A DNA stretch of 64,000 nt, taken from contig CM030931.1 of the NCBI GenBank assembly GCA_018136815.1, positions 414,021 through 478,020 on the forward strand. The letters run 5' to 3'. The notes under the pieces were generated by a model. The model was not told the origin of the DNA. It worked only from the letters and a program-made list of their open reading frames with translations, and ran no database searches. A program made the translations under genes and the position numbers. Below are positions 20,702 to 30,504 of this stretch, piece by piece. Numbering within the stretch: the first letter of the stretch is position 1; each line of letters opens with the position of its first letter. This stretch comes from Isochrysis galbana (lineage: Eukaryota > Haptophyta > Isochrysidales > Isochrysidaceae).

Positions 20702-22095
20702 TATGAGAAGATGGTGAACTGTTCTCGCGAACAGTGGGTCTCTTCCATTGCCGAAGAAGCTCGTGACTCTCTGTGCGCTCCGCATTCCCTGGCGACTTAC
20801 AACTACGAAGATCTCACAGACGAAGTCGCTCATTTGCAAGGAGTGTATCGCGAGGGGCGCCGCCTAAAATAATCTAGTGGCAATTCAACCGGTATACAGA
20901 AAGAGATACTGCAGTCTGAGTTGCATTCTCACCGCTGCACCGAAGCGGCACTTTTTGACTTGCTGCTGAAGCGTTCCGCCTTCGGGGGCTCCAGTGAGAA
21001 GTATGGATGGAGAAAAAATTGGGTTCCCATCCGCCTTTCCACTGATGGAGTACGACTCGCGGTCACATTTGCGTCTGGGGTCGCCAAAAAGGCACCTATA
21101 ACATTGACGGTCTATCGGTCGCCAACTACAAGTGGGATGCCCCCGCAGAAAGGCTTCAATTGGAGGATACGGACCGTGGGGTGTATCGAGACCACCAATG
21201 GCGTCATGATATCAGCTGTCAAGCAGATGCAGATGTCAAGCTCATATCCATCGACCCGGGTATCAAGAAGAAACTACAGATTGCTTCGGCTCCTTTGTCG
21301 CGATGCGCTGACGCGACGAAGCTTGCGGAGCTCGCTGCAGTTGAGCCCAGATCCGTCTTTTGGGAAATTTCCTCCAAAGAATGGGCAGACTACGCGGGGA
21401 CCAGGCGCTGGGAAGCCAGAGTCGTCGGTGCTCGACAAAGGAATCAACCGTATGACGTACTTGTTGAGGAACTGCGGATGTGCAGGAAGAAGACAGCCAA
21501 TCGCGAGACCTTCAAGGATTACCTCTTCCATCTCCTTGGGGGGTTTTCCACATTCACATCGCATCTCTTGCATCCTCAGCGTTCAATGGATCGATGGCGT
21601 GAAACCCGGAAGGCGATGAGTGCGCTGGCTCGCATCGCGGACCGAGTCTGGGGGATCAAGAAAAGGAAGAAGGGTGAGCCTCGCGTCCCGAATAACGAAA
21701 AGAAGAGAACTATCGTGCTGATAGGAGATGGGTCATTCGCGGACACTTTCCCAAAGAAAAAGTTTGTGCGCGCACTCGCGTCGCGCGGTTTGACGATTGT
21801 GCTCGACGAGTACAACACTTCTTCGATGTGTCCCTGCGGGGAATCCAAACTGCAGGACACTGCGGCGATCTTTCAGGTCGCATCTGATGACGCTCCACGT
21901 CGCCCTTGGTGCCACAAAGCAGCCGAGCACGAAGGACCATGTCACGTGATGTCTACCTTTCTTCTGAACCAGCTAGATACCGACCGTGATGAACTAGCTT
22001 GCATGCAAATGTTGCTTGCTGGGTATGAAGGGTTGTGTCACGGAACTAGACCGAAGTGTCTGTGCTCAGGTGTATGGAGGAAGGGGCGTCTGTAG
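20702..22095 (+). pseudogene. Fanzor (eukaryotic TnpB-like RNA-guided nuclease), frameshifted
   Basis: Fanzors are RuvC-fold, RNA-guided DNA nucleases carried by eukaryotic transposons and related to bacterial TnpB. The main frame ends at 22095. It shows RuvC-I in LISIDPGIKKK (Asp at 21253), a VLIGDGSF segment (Asp at about 21727), and VLDEYNTSSMCPCG, where Glu (about 21808) fits the alternative RuvC-II glutamate of Fanzors and Cys residues begin the zinc ribbon. Further Cys follow at about 21910 and 21940. RuvC-III is LDTDRDELACMQML (Asp at about 21988). The ribbon has C-x-C rather than the usual C-x-x-C. Upstream, 20873-21090 continues the protein in another frame (WVPIRLSTDGVRLAV); one missing base in the A run at 21086-21090 explains the shift. 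A further open stretch, 20702-20869, ends in TAA. It lies just behind a DDE transposase on the same strand. Confidence 0.78.
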
Positions 22096-22201
22096 TGAAA
22101 TGGTGTTTTGTGTCCGCTTAGCGTTTTCGTACATAACGTTAGAAGAAGCTTTGACGGCGTCTCTATGATAATTTTAAAACGATCTAATTTTAAACGACTA
22201 C

Positions 22202-22264
22202 AATACAACTGTGGACATTGATCGCTCAATTCGACTGATGTCCCACAATTGACGGAACGACACC
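22202..22264 (-). repeat. R1 hairpin repeat, copy 2, downstream of Fanzor
   Basis: The reverse complement begins GGTGTCGTTCCGTCAATTGT and matches copies 1 and 3. Arms CAATTGTGG/GACAT and ATGTCCACAGTTG pair over about 13 positions with one bulge. It begins 107 bp after the Fanzor stop codon. It may be the right end of the Fanzor transposon or part of its guide RNA; both are inference. Confidence 0.75.
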
Positions 22265-22317
22265 TTACTGAAGTATGAAGTACTGCTTGCTATGGGGTGG
22301 GACTCACCGCGAGAGTT

Positions 22318-22455
22318 TTGTTTTTGTGCCCCCCGCCCCCCTCCCACGCCCCCGCTCCCCCGTCCCCCGCCGCTCGCGCGCGGGTGCTCCTCTCGCCGTC
22401 GAACCAGCCAAGCCCCAGCCTCCACCTCTCTCTCCCTCCCTCCCTTCCTGCCAAG
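22318..22455 (+). promoter_or_regulatory. Polypyrimidine tract before the TLC gene
   Basis: The plus strand is C-rich, then CTCTCTCTCCCTCCCTCCC, ending shortly before the ATG at 22477. It resembles the tracts before the glycosyltransferase, KDM5-like and (on their coding strand) CreA and UBR genes. A promoter or 5' UTR role is inferred. Confidence 0.4.
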
Positions 22456-22476
22456 CGGCCGAGCTCGTAGCGGCGT

Positions 22477-23444
22477 ATGGTCGGCGTGGTACCCAGTCAT
22501 CCACTCGGCTCGCGCGCCTGGTGGCGCGCGCACGCAGTCGAACTGCACGACAGCTGGAACCTCGTCTTCCTCGGCAGCCTCAACCTCGCTCACCTGGTCT
22601 GGTGGGCAGGCCACAGCGTGTCGCACCGCGTCGTCGAGTGTCTCTTCTTCGCCGACTTCATCTACATCTGGGCCGACTTCGCATGGCTGCTCGCGCTGCC
22701 AGAGTGCGTCAACCCGCGCGTCTGGCGCACGCTCGTCGCGCACCATGCCACCATTGTCTCCATGAGCTACCTTGGGTTCAACAATCCGGTGAGCAGGCCG
22801 GATCGTGGCGGTTGGCGGGTTACGTTGCATGTGTGTTCATCGCCGCCTACGGCGGTTGGGTCCATGTCGCCCCGTGGCGTGTGGTGTGACGGTGGAGGAT
22901 ATGCGTCGTCACACCCAAGTGTTCACCCTTGTGTGTGTGGTCCGACAGTGGAGGACGTACTTAGTCATGCCCCAACGTTCTCCCCACTTGGAGCGGCAGG
23001 TGCTGATGCGACACGCGGTCCGTTGTTGGGTCGTTGAGGTCGCCTCATGGAACCACATTGCGACGCGCAAGTTTAAGTCGCCTGTGTTCGAGAAGGTGAA
23101 CAAGCCGCTTTACATTGTCACCCGTCTAATAGGCTGGCCGGTCGCATACTTTGCTTACTTGCGCGACCGCAATTCACTCTCCGCGTCCGAGGTACTGAGA
23201 TGGGTGCGTGCCGCCCGGCCACTTTAAGCGGCCTGAGGGGGGCTTGATCGCACCCCACTGGGGTAGCTCCGACGACCGTCCCGTCCCATCCACGCAGGTG
23301 CCGTCGCAGGTGCACATATTGCTCTCTTTCATGCAGCTTTTGCTGTATGGGTTGATGATTCATTGGGGATACAACCTGCTCTTGCGCAAGCCAGACCCAC
23401 CCAAGGGGAGGAAATCGAGCTTGGGAGCGCGCGCAGTGATGTAG
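22477..23444 (+). CDS. TLC-domain multi-pass membrane protein
   Basis: Three exons: 22477-22788, 23000-23191 and 23298-23444, all phase 0 with GT-AG borders (GTGAGC...GGCAG and GTACTG...GCAG). The product is 216 residues. Family marks of TRAM-LAG1-CLN8 domains are FFADFIYIWADFAWLL, then TLVAHHATIVSMSYLGF (paired His), WVVEVASWNHIATRKF and a last membrane helix with ILLSFMQLLLYGLMIHWGYN. The tail is short and basic (KPDPPKGRKSS), as in ER-retained TLC proteins. Members include ceramide synthases and lipid or membrane-composition regulators; this short form cannot be placed further. The start is the first ATG after an in-frame TAG at 22468, though an earlier exon is possible. Confidence 0.7.
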
Positions 23445-24259
23445 GTGCGGCAGTGAGCACAGGTCTTGTGCATACCCAGGCGGACGAGGATCCCCAGCAT
23501 GTCTCAGTTTCGGATCGGTTAAGCGAGACGATTCGCTCTATCTTTGCGCCAGCGACTTTGACCCTCAAGACCAAGAAGGGTGAGTAGAAGAGCACAACGC
23601 GGAGCCGGCACAGGGGCCGCTAGACCATAGCGATGAGGCTGGACAGACGCGCGATGTAGTCGCCGCCGGCTACTATGTGTGTGCATGCGAGTACGTATCA
23701 CTCAAGGCTAAATTGAGGCCAAGGTTGGGGGCTGGGAGTTATCTCTGTGGGGGACATCAGCGGTCGACCATGAGCTTCTCTACTTGTTCTCTACCCCCAG
23801 GGAATTTCCCGCACGTGATTTGCGTTTGATTCGCTCTCTGGGGACGGACTGAATCCGTCGCAGGCGTGCACACGGGTGATAGATGACTGGATGGCCCGAA
23901 TCAATCCCATGTGCGTGCATGTTATGTGTCTCGCTTGTTGGTTGTTAGACCAGTCAGACACGACGGCTAAAATAACGAAAGGCCGATCGCGGATGCGACA
24001 GTACACTAATAGAGTACCGTGTTGCGTTGAGGTTGAGGCGTTGGCGTTGAGAGTGTTGAGAGTTGAGAGAATCGGGGGCGGTCAGCGGTCAGGGTGGCTT
24101 CGCCTTTGGTCGCCTTTGGCGATGGCGATGGGGAAGCGTCGAAGTTTTAGTACTGAGGGACCGTATCCCTTCGTCACCAACGGAGCAACGGAGCGCCTTA
24201 CCCCGAGATGGAGTTATCCGCCGTTGTTGACGCATGGCTCGTCCGGTGCGGATGCTACT
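23445..24259. other. Intergenic, nothing recognised
   Basis: Probable 3' UTR and spacer of the TLC gene. Short frames only. Composition drops in GC toward 24000. Confidence 0.5.
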
Positions 24260-25260
24260 TATCTCTTAAGAGGCGGCTGGAAGCACCTGCAAAGGTGCTT
24301 CGAGACCCTTTTTTATTCCTAGCATATTGGCGGCCCCTTGGAGCCTAGAGAACACTAAAATTGAGCTGGAGCCTTGCCATCAATATGGAGGACTAGTCTT
24401 ATGCATAAGATGGAGTCGCATCGCCCGAAATTTGCTCCCATGACCTGATCGGTGGCGATGCTGCCGACGAGCCGGCGTCGCACGTCGTTCACAACGCATG
24501 CTGCAGGAGATCGAGTCAGAGTTCACAACTCTCATCAAGATTATACGTGTCGGGGGCATTTATTGATGCTGAGTAATCTAAGCCTTACAAATCATACACA
24601 AGATGAACTGCTCACAAACCCTTTGGACCAGAATATTTCATGGGCAAAGCGTTCCCCTTTGAGACAGACCACATACAAGCGAGCGGAGACGAGCACACAA
24701 CACACAAAAGCATTCAGACTGCACGTGCGCGCATTGCAGTGGACTGCCTGCGCGTCGCCGTGGCCAGCGCGCAGGCAGCCCATATGTGTCTAGCCATAAC
24801 ACTCCCTGATCGGGCGCGCAGACACAGACAGCCTGCCGTAAAATTGCTGGCTCGTGCTCGTGCGCTGCGCCATTGCCGCTGCAGCAGCTAGCCGCCAACA
24901 CCAGCAGCCACTCGCCCGCCACTGTGGCGATCGGAACGTGCCGACCCACAAACAAAGGCAACCAGGCTTGTCAGTCCCCCTTCCCACCGCCTAGATGTTC
25001 GCCCATCTGCTCGTGAAAGGTGAAGCACCTTTCGCGGAGCGCGCATGCAGCGCCGCCCAGGTGACACAAATGGTGACCTAGCTCGCGCTGCGCGTCGAGC
25101 TGGGGGCTAGGGCCAAGATATGATGGGTGAGGGGTATGGAGACGCCCTCCCATGCCGCTACAGCCGCCAACGAGGTGGTCTGAGAGGCATGGGAGGGCAC
25201 GGCGCGGCGCGGCAACGGCGTGCAGCACCTCCGAAGGTGCTTCGCCTCTTAAGAGATAGC
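24260..25260. mobile_element. ~1 kb element with terminal inverted repeats
   Basis: The left end, TATCTCTTAAGAGGCG at 24260, is repeated in inverted form at the right end (CGCCTCTTAAGAGATA, ending 25259). Just inside each end is a small palindrome, AGCACCT/AGGTGCT, at 24282-24299 and 25223-25240. No transposase is visible between, so it looks non-autonomous. A minus frame at 24971-25228 is open without a known domain. The target-site duplication is not clear. Confidence 0.6.
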
Positions 25261-25344
25261 TAAAAAGATGTCCTACGACGATATAAGTTCTAACGGCTAT
25301 TCAGCTTGTTCCGGGCAAAGCAGAGCTCGCTCGCACTCGCGCCG

Positions 25345-25530
25345 GACCCCCTGCCCACCCCCTCCCTCCCTCCCTCCCTCCCTCCCATTCTGCCTCTCGC
25401 TCTCTGTCGCCCGGTCTCACCCTTGCCCTCCGCCCTCCCCCCCACCCTCCGCCCCCTCCTTCCCCATCCCTCTCTCCCCACCAATCACCCGCTCGCCACC
25501 TCATTCTCTCACGCTCACCAAGTCCCCCTC
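25345..25530 (+). promoter_or_regulatory. Polypyrimidine tract before the glycosyltransferase-like gene
   Basis: CCCTCCCTCCCTCCC-type sequence covers most of 25345-25525 and ends at the ATG at 25531. Its position suggests core promoter or 5' UTR. Confidence 0.4.
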
Positions 25531-27228
25531 ATGGCATCTCGCAGCCGCGGCGGCTCCTCATCGCCGCCGCGAGCCCTACGTCAGGCAGCGCTGATCGCCG
25601 GCTGCGGTCTAGGCTTTGTAAGCCTGTTGCGTCTCACGTGGCCCTCCGGTGACCACCTTGAACTGCACCAGAGTGGTGGGGGCGGCCGCTTTGCGGTGGA
25701 GGGGCACGCAGCACTCTCAGTGGATGAGCGGCGTGTCGCGGACGGCAGTAAAGCGGGTGTGGCCCCCGCCGGTGGCCGCTTAGCACGCGTCGGGCTCATT
25801 ATGCTCATAGTCAACCGCTTTCCCAAGTGGTGGCCCTTTTTGGTCGCCACATACAAGCGAAACGCGCCGCAGTACACGCTTCTTGCAGTTCACACGGCAG
25901 GGAGGTATGAGGCACCGCCTGCGGTCACCGTTGACGACGCGCATATACGATACGTACACATTCCGCCGGAGGAGCTGCGCAGCCGCTTTGTCGCTAGGCT
26001 GGGTGCTTCACAGTCGCAGGCCACCGCTAAGCTGGCCACACTCAAAGGGCTGAGCGACCTCAAGCCGTTCTATGGGTGCTTATTCGAGCAGGAGATTGCG
26101 GAGTACACTCATTGGGGTTGGGTCGACTGGGATATACTGCTAGGCGACATGGCTTCAATCGTTCCTGAGAGCTTGCTGTGGGAGACAGACGCGGTCACCT
26201 TCCCGGGCGCGACGCTTGGCTTTGCGTGGGCGGGCCAGCTGACCATTTTTCAGAACCGAGGAGAGACACGGGAACTCTACACCGTCACCCCTGACTTTCT
26301 AAGTCTCGGCTTTAAGAGTACCGGTGAGTCGACAGCCCCCCCCCCCCCCCCCGCCTCCACTTTCCCCATGCAATTCGTAAGGTGGGGTACGAGAGTGCAT
26401 CATACGCTGCCCATGGGCTCAGGGTGCACATCGTTCCTATCACGCTATTCCCTCGGGTTGTGCCTGTGGTAACAAGGCACACAGTAGTGCGGAGAGTTCG
26501 CCTTCTAGCAAAGCAGCACGTTGCGAGCCCTTGGCTCGTTCCAAGCACCCTTCTGTGTACTCACAGGCGATGGCCAATCTGGATGGGAGGAGCGCGTCTT
26601 TCTTCGTGATGTGCTTCGTGCAAAGCCTCAATTCTCCATCAACTTTCACATGGCGGCACAGATCGACTACAAGGCGCAGTGGCTCACATGGGTTCCGGTC
26701 GACCATTATTGGCACGAGGGACGCATCTTCCGCTGCTCCTCGTCCCCCTTTTCGAAATCTGGGAGACCGCCCTTGTTGTTGACCAACGTCTCGCGCTGGC
26801 TGCGTCAGGTTGAGCAGATACAGAGTGACCCTCGAGGCTTCTACAACTCGAAGGATCGCGTCTGCCTAAGGTGGGACCTGACCTCGTCGCCGTGGATGTG
26901 TTGCCCGCACTCACTCGGTGTGAGCTACTTGTGGAGCGACAGACGACTTCGTGGCCGGGTAACACCCTACCCCGAGCATGACACGACAATGCGCGAAGCG
27001 CTTGCAGCCAAGGCCAGGAAGGCACATTCACGCGTACGCGTTGAGAGCATGCCTTACGGCAAGTGCCAGGAGGGTGCCTTCTTTCATGCAGGTCTCACGC
27101 CGAGTGAGCGAGCACCTGCATGTGCCGGGGGAACATGGGCTTTGCTCGACGACATCGGTAGATTTAGCGGTGATTTGAAAGTGCTCGATGCAGGGAGCTG
27201 CACTAGCAGCGGTGGGATACCTACTTAG
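25531..27228 (+). CDS. Type II membrane glycosyltransferase-like protein (DUF6625-like)
   Basis: Two exons, 25531-26323 and 26567-27228, giving 484 residues; the GTGAGT...CACAG intron contains a C run. Residues about 10-32 (ALRQAALIAGCGLGFVSLL) form a signal anchor, predicting a Golgi-facing catalytic domain. A strand RVGLIMLIVNRFPKWWPFL opens the transferase fold. LSDLKPFYGCLFEQEI and YTHWGWVDWDILLGDM resemble the block of DUF6625 and capsule-type transferases, in which D-W-D acts as D-x-D. Exon 2 includes FHMAAQIDYKAQW and YWHEGRIFRC. Donor sugar and acceptor are unknown. The start is the ATG directly before the anchor; the frame above is the pyrimidine tract. Confidence 0.7.
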
Positions 27229-27739
27229 CCGTGCGATGGCCTAGCTAGTGATACTTGCGGCGCTCGCGTGTATGTCTATGGTGATCAAGATTGAAAAAAA
27301 AGGTCCAATGAACCGCTACTTGCACGGCGTGTCTCATCTGCTCGTATGTGGTGGGGACGATTCGACTCCGGGAGTTCCGTTCTCTCTCGCCGTTCGTTCG
27401 CTACCTCCTTCGTCGCTCTCGTCGTCCTCGAATCATTCGTTCAATGCTCTCGCTTACGAGCGCTCAACGCTAATTCTTACCTTGAGCTCCGTCGCTGCCG
27501 ATCCGTTTGCTGTTGCCAGTCAAATTTTGGATGGACTGGCCGATTCGTTCCCTCGAAACTCGCCGTTAAGCTGCCTTGGCCGTGCCAGCGAGAAAGTCGA
27601 GTTCCGTCAAAAGAGGGCCAGGTGATATTTTGTTTTCTCTTAGACTGTTGGCGTAACGTTACACGCTAATCCTCCATCTATAGCTATAAAAAAACATCTG
27701 AAGATTCTGGGCTGCACACCTACTACTGACTGGGTATCC
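27229..27739. other. Spacer before the LINE, with one inverted R4 copy
   Basis: Bases 27596-27626 carry R4 on the minus strand (GTCGAGTTCCGTCAAAAGAG, then GGCCAGGTGA). The rest, including 27340-27590, is open in two frames but unrecognised. Confidence 0.5.
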
Positions 27740-27785
27740 CCTCTCTACTTACACCGCCCTTAAAACTATTGTTATAGTTTTAGCG

Positions 27786-29444
27786 ATGGAGCGCGCGCCG
27801 ACCGCTCCCACCTCCCAGCCCTCTGCCGCCACGACGCCCCAACGGGGCCGACCCAAGCCACCGGAGCCCAAGCGCTCGCAACCCTCAGCCCCTCCCGATC
27901 AGGACGTCGAGATGGCGCCACCTCCCTCTCCTCCCAGGCAGCCTCACAGCCAGGGAACAGGCAGAGTCCTGTTTCCTTGTGCAGACCAGAGCCAGGGCAA
28001 TGCCCTGCCACAGGCCTCCCTCGACACGCCACCCAACCAAGGACTCCCCATGGGGGCTGGCAGCACTGCTGCCACCCCCATGGTGGCAACTCCTACCATC
28101 AGTGCACCCCTCGGGGGCGGGCACTTGACACAATAACAATCAGCAATCCTGGGGGCTTTTGCGCCCTCCAACCAACAACCAACACCTGCGCAAAAATCCT
28201 ACGCGGAAGCCGCCCAGAAGGGACCCATGGGGAAGACTCCAATGCAGCAAGCTCAGAAGCAACCAGCCCCACAGCCACAGCAGCCATCGCGCAAGCGGGC
28301 CGACCCCCAATCAGACCCCAAGCCGATTGCAAACAACAACACACAACTTGCTCCCCCCCCTCTTGATGAGGAGGAAGAGCCGGAAGACACCCCTTTTTTC
28401 ATTCAGCTAGCTCAGCTAGCTGACGACAAGAAGGATATCAAAAGCGAAGATGTAGCTACCTTCATGAAATTCCTCCTCTCTAGGCTGGAAGGCCTAGACG
28501 CAACTCCGGATGGTATGGACAAGGGCCGTAAAGGCCCTTGGATCTTCTACGTCGATGAGGACGCACACGATCAATTCAAGGCCGCATATGGAGACAAAGT
28601 TAATACGGCACTCTCTGGAGTCCCGCACGAGTTTGGAATCACCTACGGCGCGTTAGCCGACTCGGCCCCTCGCAAGTCGAGCGCCATCCGGTCCTCTCTC
28701 AAAGAGGTGGCGACCTACATCGTATTCCGCATCTTTGACCCGATCAAGGCGTACAAAACCAAGACTAGGCATCTGGCTAACTCGCTCGAGCGCGAGGGTT
28801 TCCACGTGCTAAGGGGCAACCAACAGCGAGCCAAAACTTCACTGGAAGGAATCACGAAGGTCGAATCCGGCAAGCGCCCAATCTGGCATTTCTATGTTTA
28901 CACAGACACGTCTGCCTTGGGGCACCGTTTCCCTCGAAACTTCCATGTGACTCTCGATGACGGAGAAAAATTCAACCTGGACTATGCGGTCCGATCATCA
29001 GTGGAATGCGTGACTCCTGAGGCGGAGTTAGCCATCCATGGAGCCCCTGGGGGTTGCAAAGGATACGACAAGCCGTGGGCAATCTCATTTCTGCGCAAGA
29101 ATCAAGTTAGCTTTCGCCAGTGTACGTGCGAACAAGATAAGGCGAAAGCAGAGCAACGTAAGCGTCAAAGGGACGCTAGCAACGCCATGGACTACAGGGC
29201 CATCATGGGTCTTGGAGCGGCGGCGCCATGCCGCCGATTCATGGCGGGTGAATGCAAGAACAACCGCATGAAAGGACGCCAAATCGTCCAATGCTCCTCA
29301 AGCCACGACATCCCCGGATGTTGGGTAAAAGATCCCGTCACGGGCAAACAAACTTGTATGGTCAAATGCAATCTGAAACCTAATAAGGCTTATCCAGGGT
29401 ACTGCGTGAACGGAGTTAGTTGCCTCTACCGTCATGGTGAATAG
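27786..29444 (+). pseudogene. LINE ORF1 (CCCH-type zinc-finger nucleic-acid binding), one premature stop
   Basis: The frame from MERAPTAPTS is interrupted by a single TAA at 28134-28136, then continues in the same frame to 29444. Either the stop is a mutation or translation starts again at the ATG at 28227. The N-terminus is Pro/Gln-rich. The middle (about 28440-29100) is a folded region with KGPWIFYVDEDAHDQF and IVFRIFDPIKAY. The C-terminus has Cys/His clusters: CRRFMAGEC, CSSSH, CNLKPNKAYPGYC and CLYRH, like CCCH fingers of algal LINE ORF1 proteins. Its last 11 bases overlap ORF2. Confidence 0.7.
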
Positions 29445-30504
29445 TAACGATCTAAAGATTGCGACATACAATATGAACGGAGCTAAACATAAACTAGCGT
29501 CTACGCTAGCCCAAGCGAAATTTGGAGGGATACATGTTCTTTACGCGCAAGAACTACACCATTACAGCGATGGGTGGCACCTTAGGGTGCAAGGTTTGGC
29601 CCGGTCCCTGGGTTGGGACTGGTTTCAATCTCCCGCGACTAGGGGCGACCCTGGGAGCGGAGTGGCGATAGCCATCAGAAAGGACAGAGGCGACGTAGTA
29701 GTAGAATCTTGGTCGGTAGTTATCCCGGGGAGGATGATAATAGTTAAAGCTAAAATGGGACATGAAACGATAACTTTCTCTTCTGTATACCTTAATGCGC
29801 AACCTACTAAACGCAGGGACGAAATAAAAATATTGCACGCGGCGGCGGACATACTTCCGCACACTATACTAGCGGGCGATTTTAATTGCGTGGAAAACGT
29901 CACTAGAGATACTAGGTCGAACCCGGGGGCGGCCCCTTACACGAATTCGGGAGGCAGAGCCCTAGCGCGGGCGATAGCAGCACGAGGACTTACTGACGTC
30001 CAGACATTGGTTGACCCCGGCCTTAGAGATCAATACACGAGGTGCGGTCATCAGACCTTCACTAGAATAGACCGTATATACGCCGCGGAATACTACTCCA
30101 CGTGGAAGTGGCACAAGGCGTATATAGATTTAAGACTTTTCACGGGCATGGCGGCATCAGACCACCACCCGGTGGTGGCAACCTTTACGATTGCCCCTCC
30201 CAGACGGGCGACTGAGATTGAGGCCAAGATACCGCAGGAGGTGCTAGACGACCCGGAGGCACGCGAGATAATAAACCTCCTCTGGAGGAGCCTGTACCCG
30301 TCCCCCCCGGGAGAGGACGCTAGAGATAAGATCAGGGTGTGGACGGAAACCAAAAGGAAAGTGTCCTCGATTCTACTCGCTAAGGCGGTGGAACTTCGTA
30401 GACGAAGATCGTACGCCCAAGCGGAGATAGACGCTGAAGTCGTGCGCGCGCTGCTTCTGCTTCGACCAGGGGCTGAAGGGCTGAAAAAAATTCTTGATTC
30501 TTGA
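29434..30504 (+). CDS. LINE ORF2, AP-like endonuclease part only
   Basis: The 356-codon ORF begins at an ATG inside the end of ORF1 (ATGGTGAATAG holds both the start and the ORF1 stop). The motifs of apurinic-type LINE endonucleases are intact: ATYNMNGAK (Asn), LYAQELHHY (Glu), SSVYLNAQP, LAGDFNCVEN (Asp/Asn), FTRIDRIYA and AASDHHPV (Asp-His). After the endonuclease come about 90 residues of helical, basic linker, then a stop. The reverse transcriptase is missing, so the copy cannot retrotranspose alone. The start is set by the overlap. Confidence 0.8.
   Translation: MVNSNDLKIATYNMNGAKHKLASTLAQAKFGGIHVLYAQELHHYSDGWHLRVQGLARSLGWDWFQSPATRGDPGSGVAIAIRKDRGDVVVESWSVVIPGRMIIVKAKMGHETITFSSVYLNAQPTKRRDEIKILHAAADILPHTILAGDFNCVENVTRDTRSNPGAAPYTNSGGRALARAIAARGLTDVQTLVDPGLRDQYTRCGHQTFTRIDRIYAAEYYSTWKWHKAYIDLRLFTGMAASDHHPVVATFTIAPPRRATEIEAKIPQEVLDDPEAREIINLLWRSLYPSPPGEDARDKIRVWTETKRKVSSILLAKAVELRRRRSYAQAEIDAEVVRALLLLRPGAEGLKKILDS

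Larger units (their letters stand above)
27740..30504 (+). mobile_element. Non-LTR retrotransposon (LINE), 3' truncated
   Basis: The element holds ORF1 (27786-29444) and the endonuclease part of ORF2 (29434-30504). No reverse transcriptase follows: ORF2 stops soon after the endonuclease, near an A run at 30484-30490. The related pieces at 7080, 9502, 12590, 16078, 43768 and 44640 belong to the same or allied families. Confidence 0.8.

Noticed and set aside
24971-25228. 85-codon minus-strand ORF inside the inverted-repeat element
   Set aside because: No domain recognised, and it overlaps the element's terminal hairpin.
27786-29444. Alternative genetic code with TAA as Gln
   Set aside because: Host genes such as FNR end in TAA right after the conserved C-terminus, so TAA is a stop.
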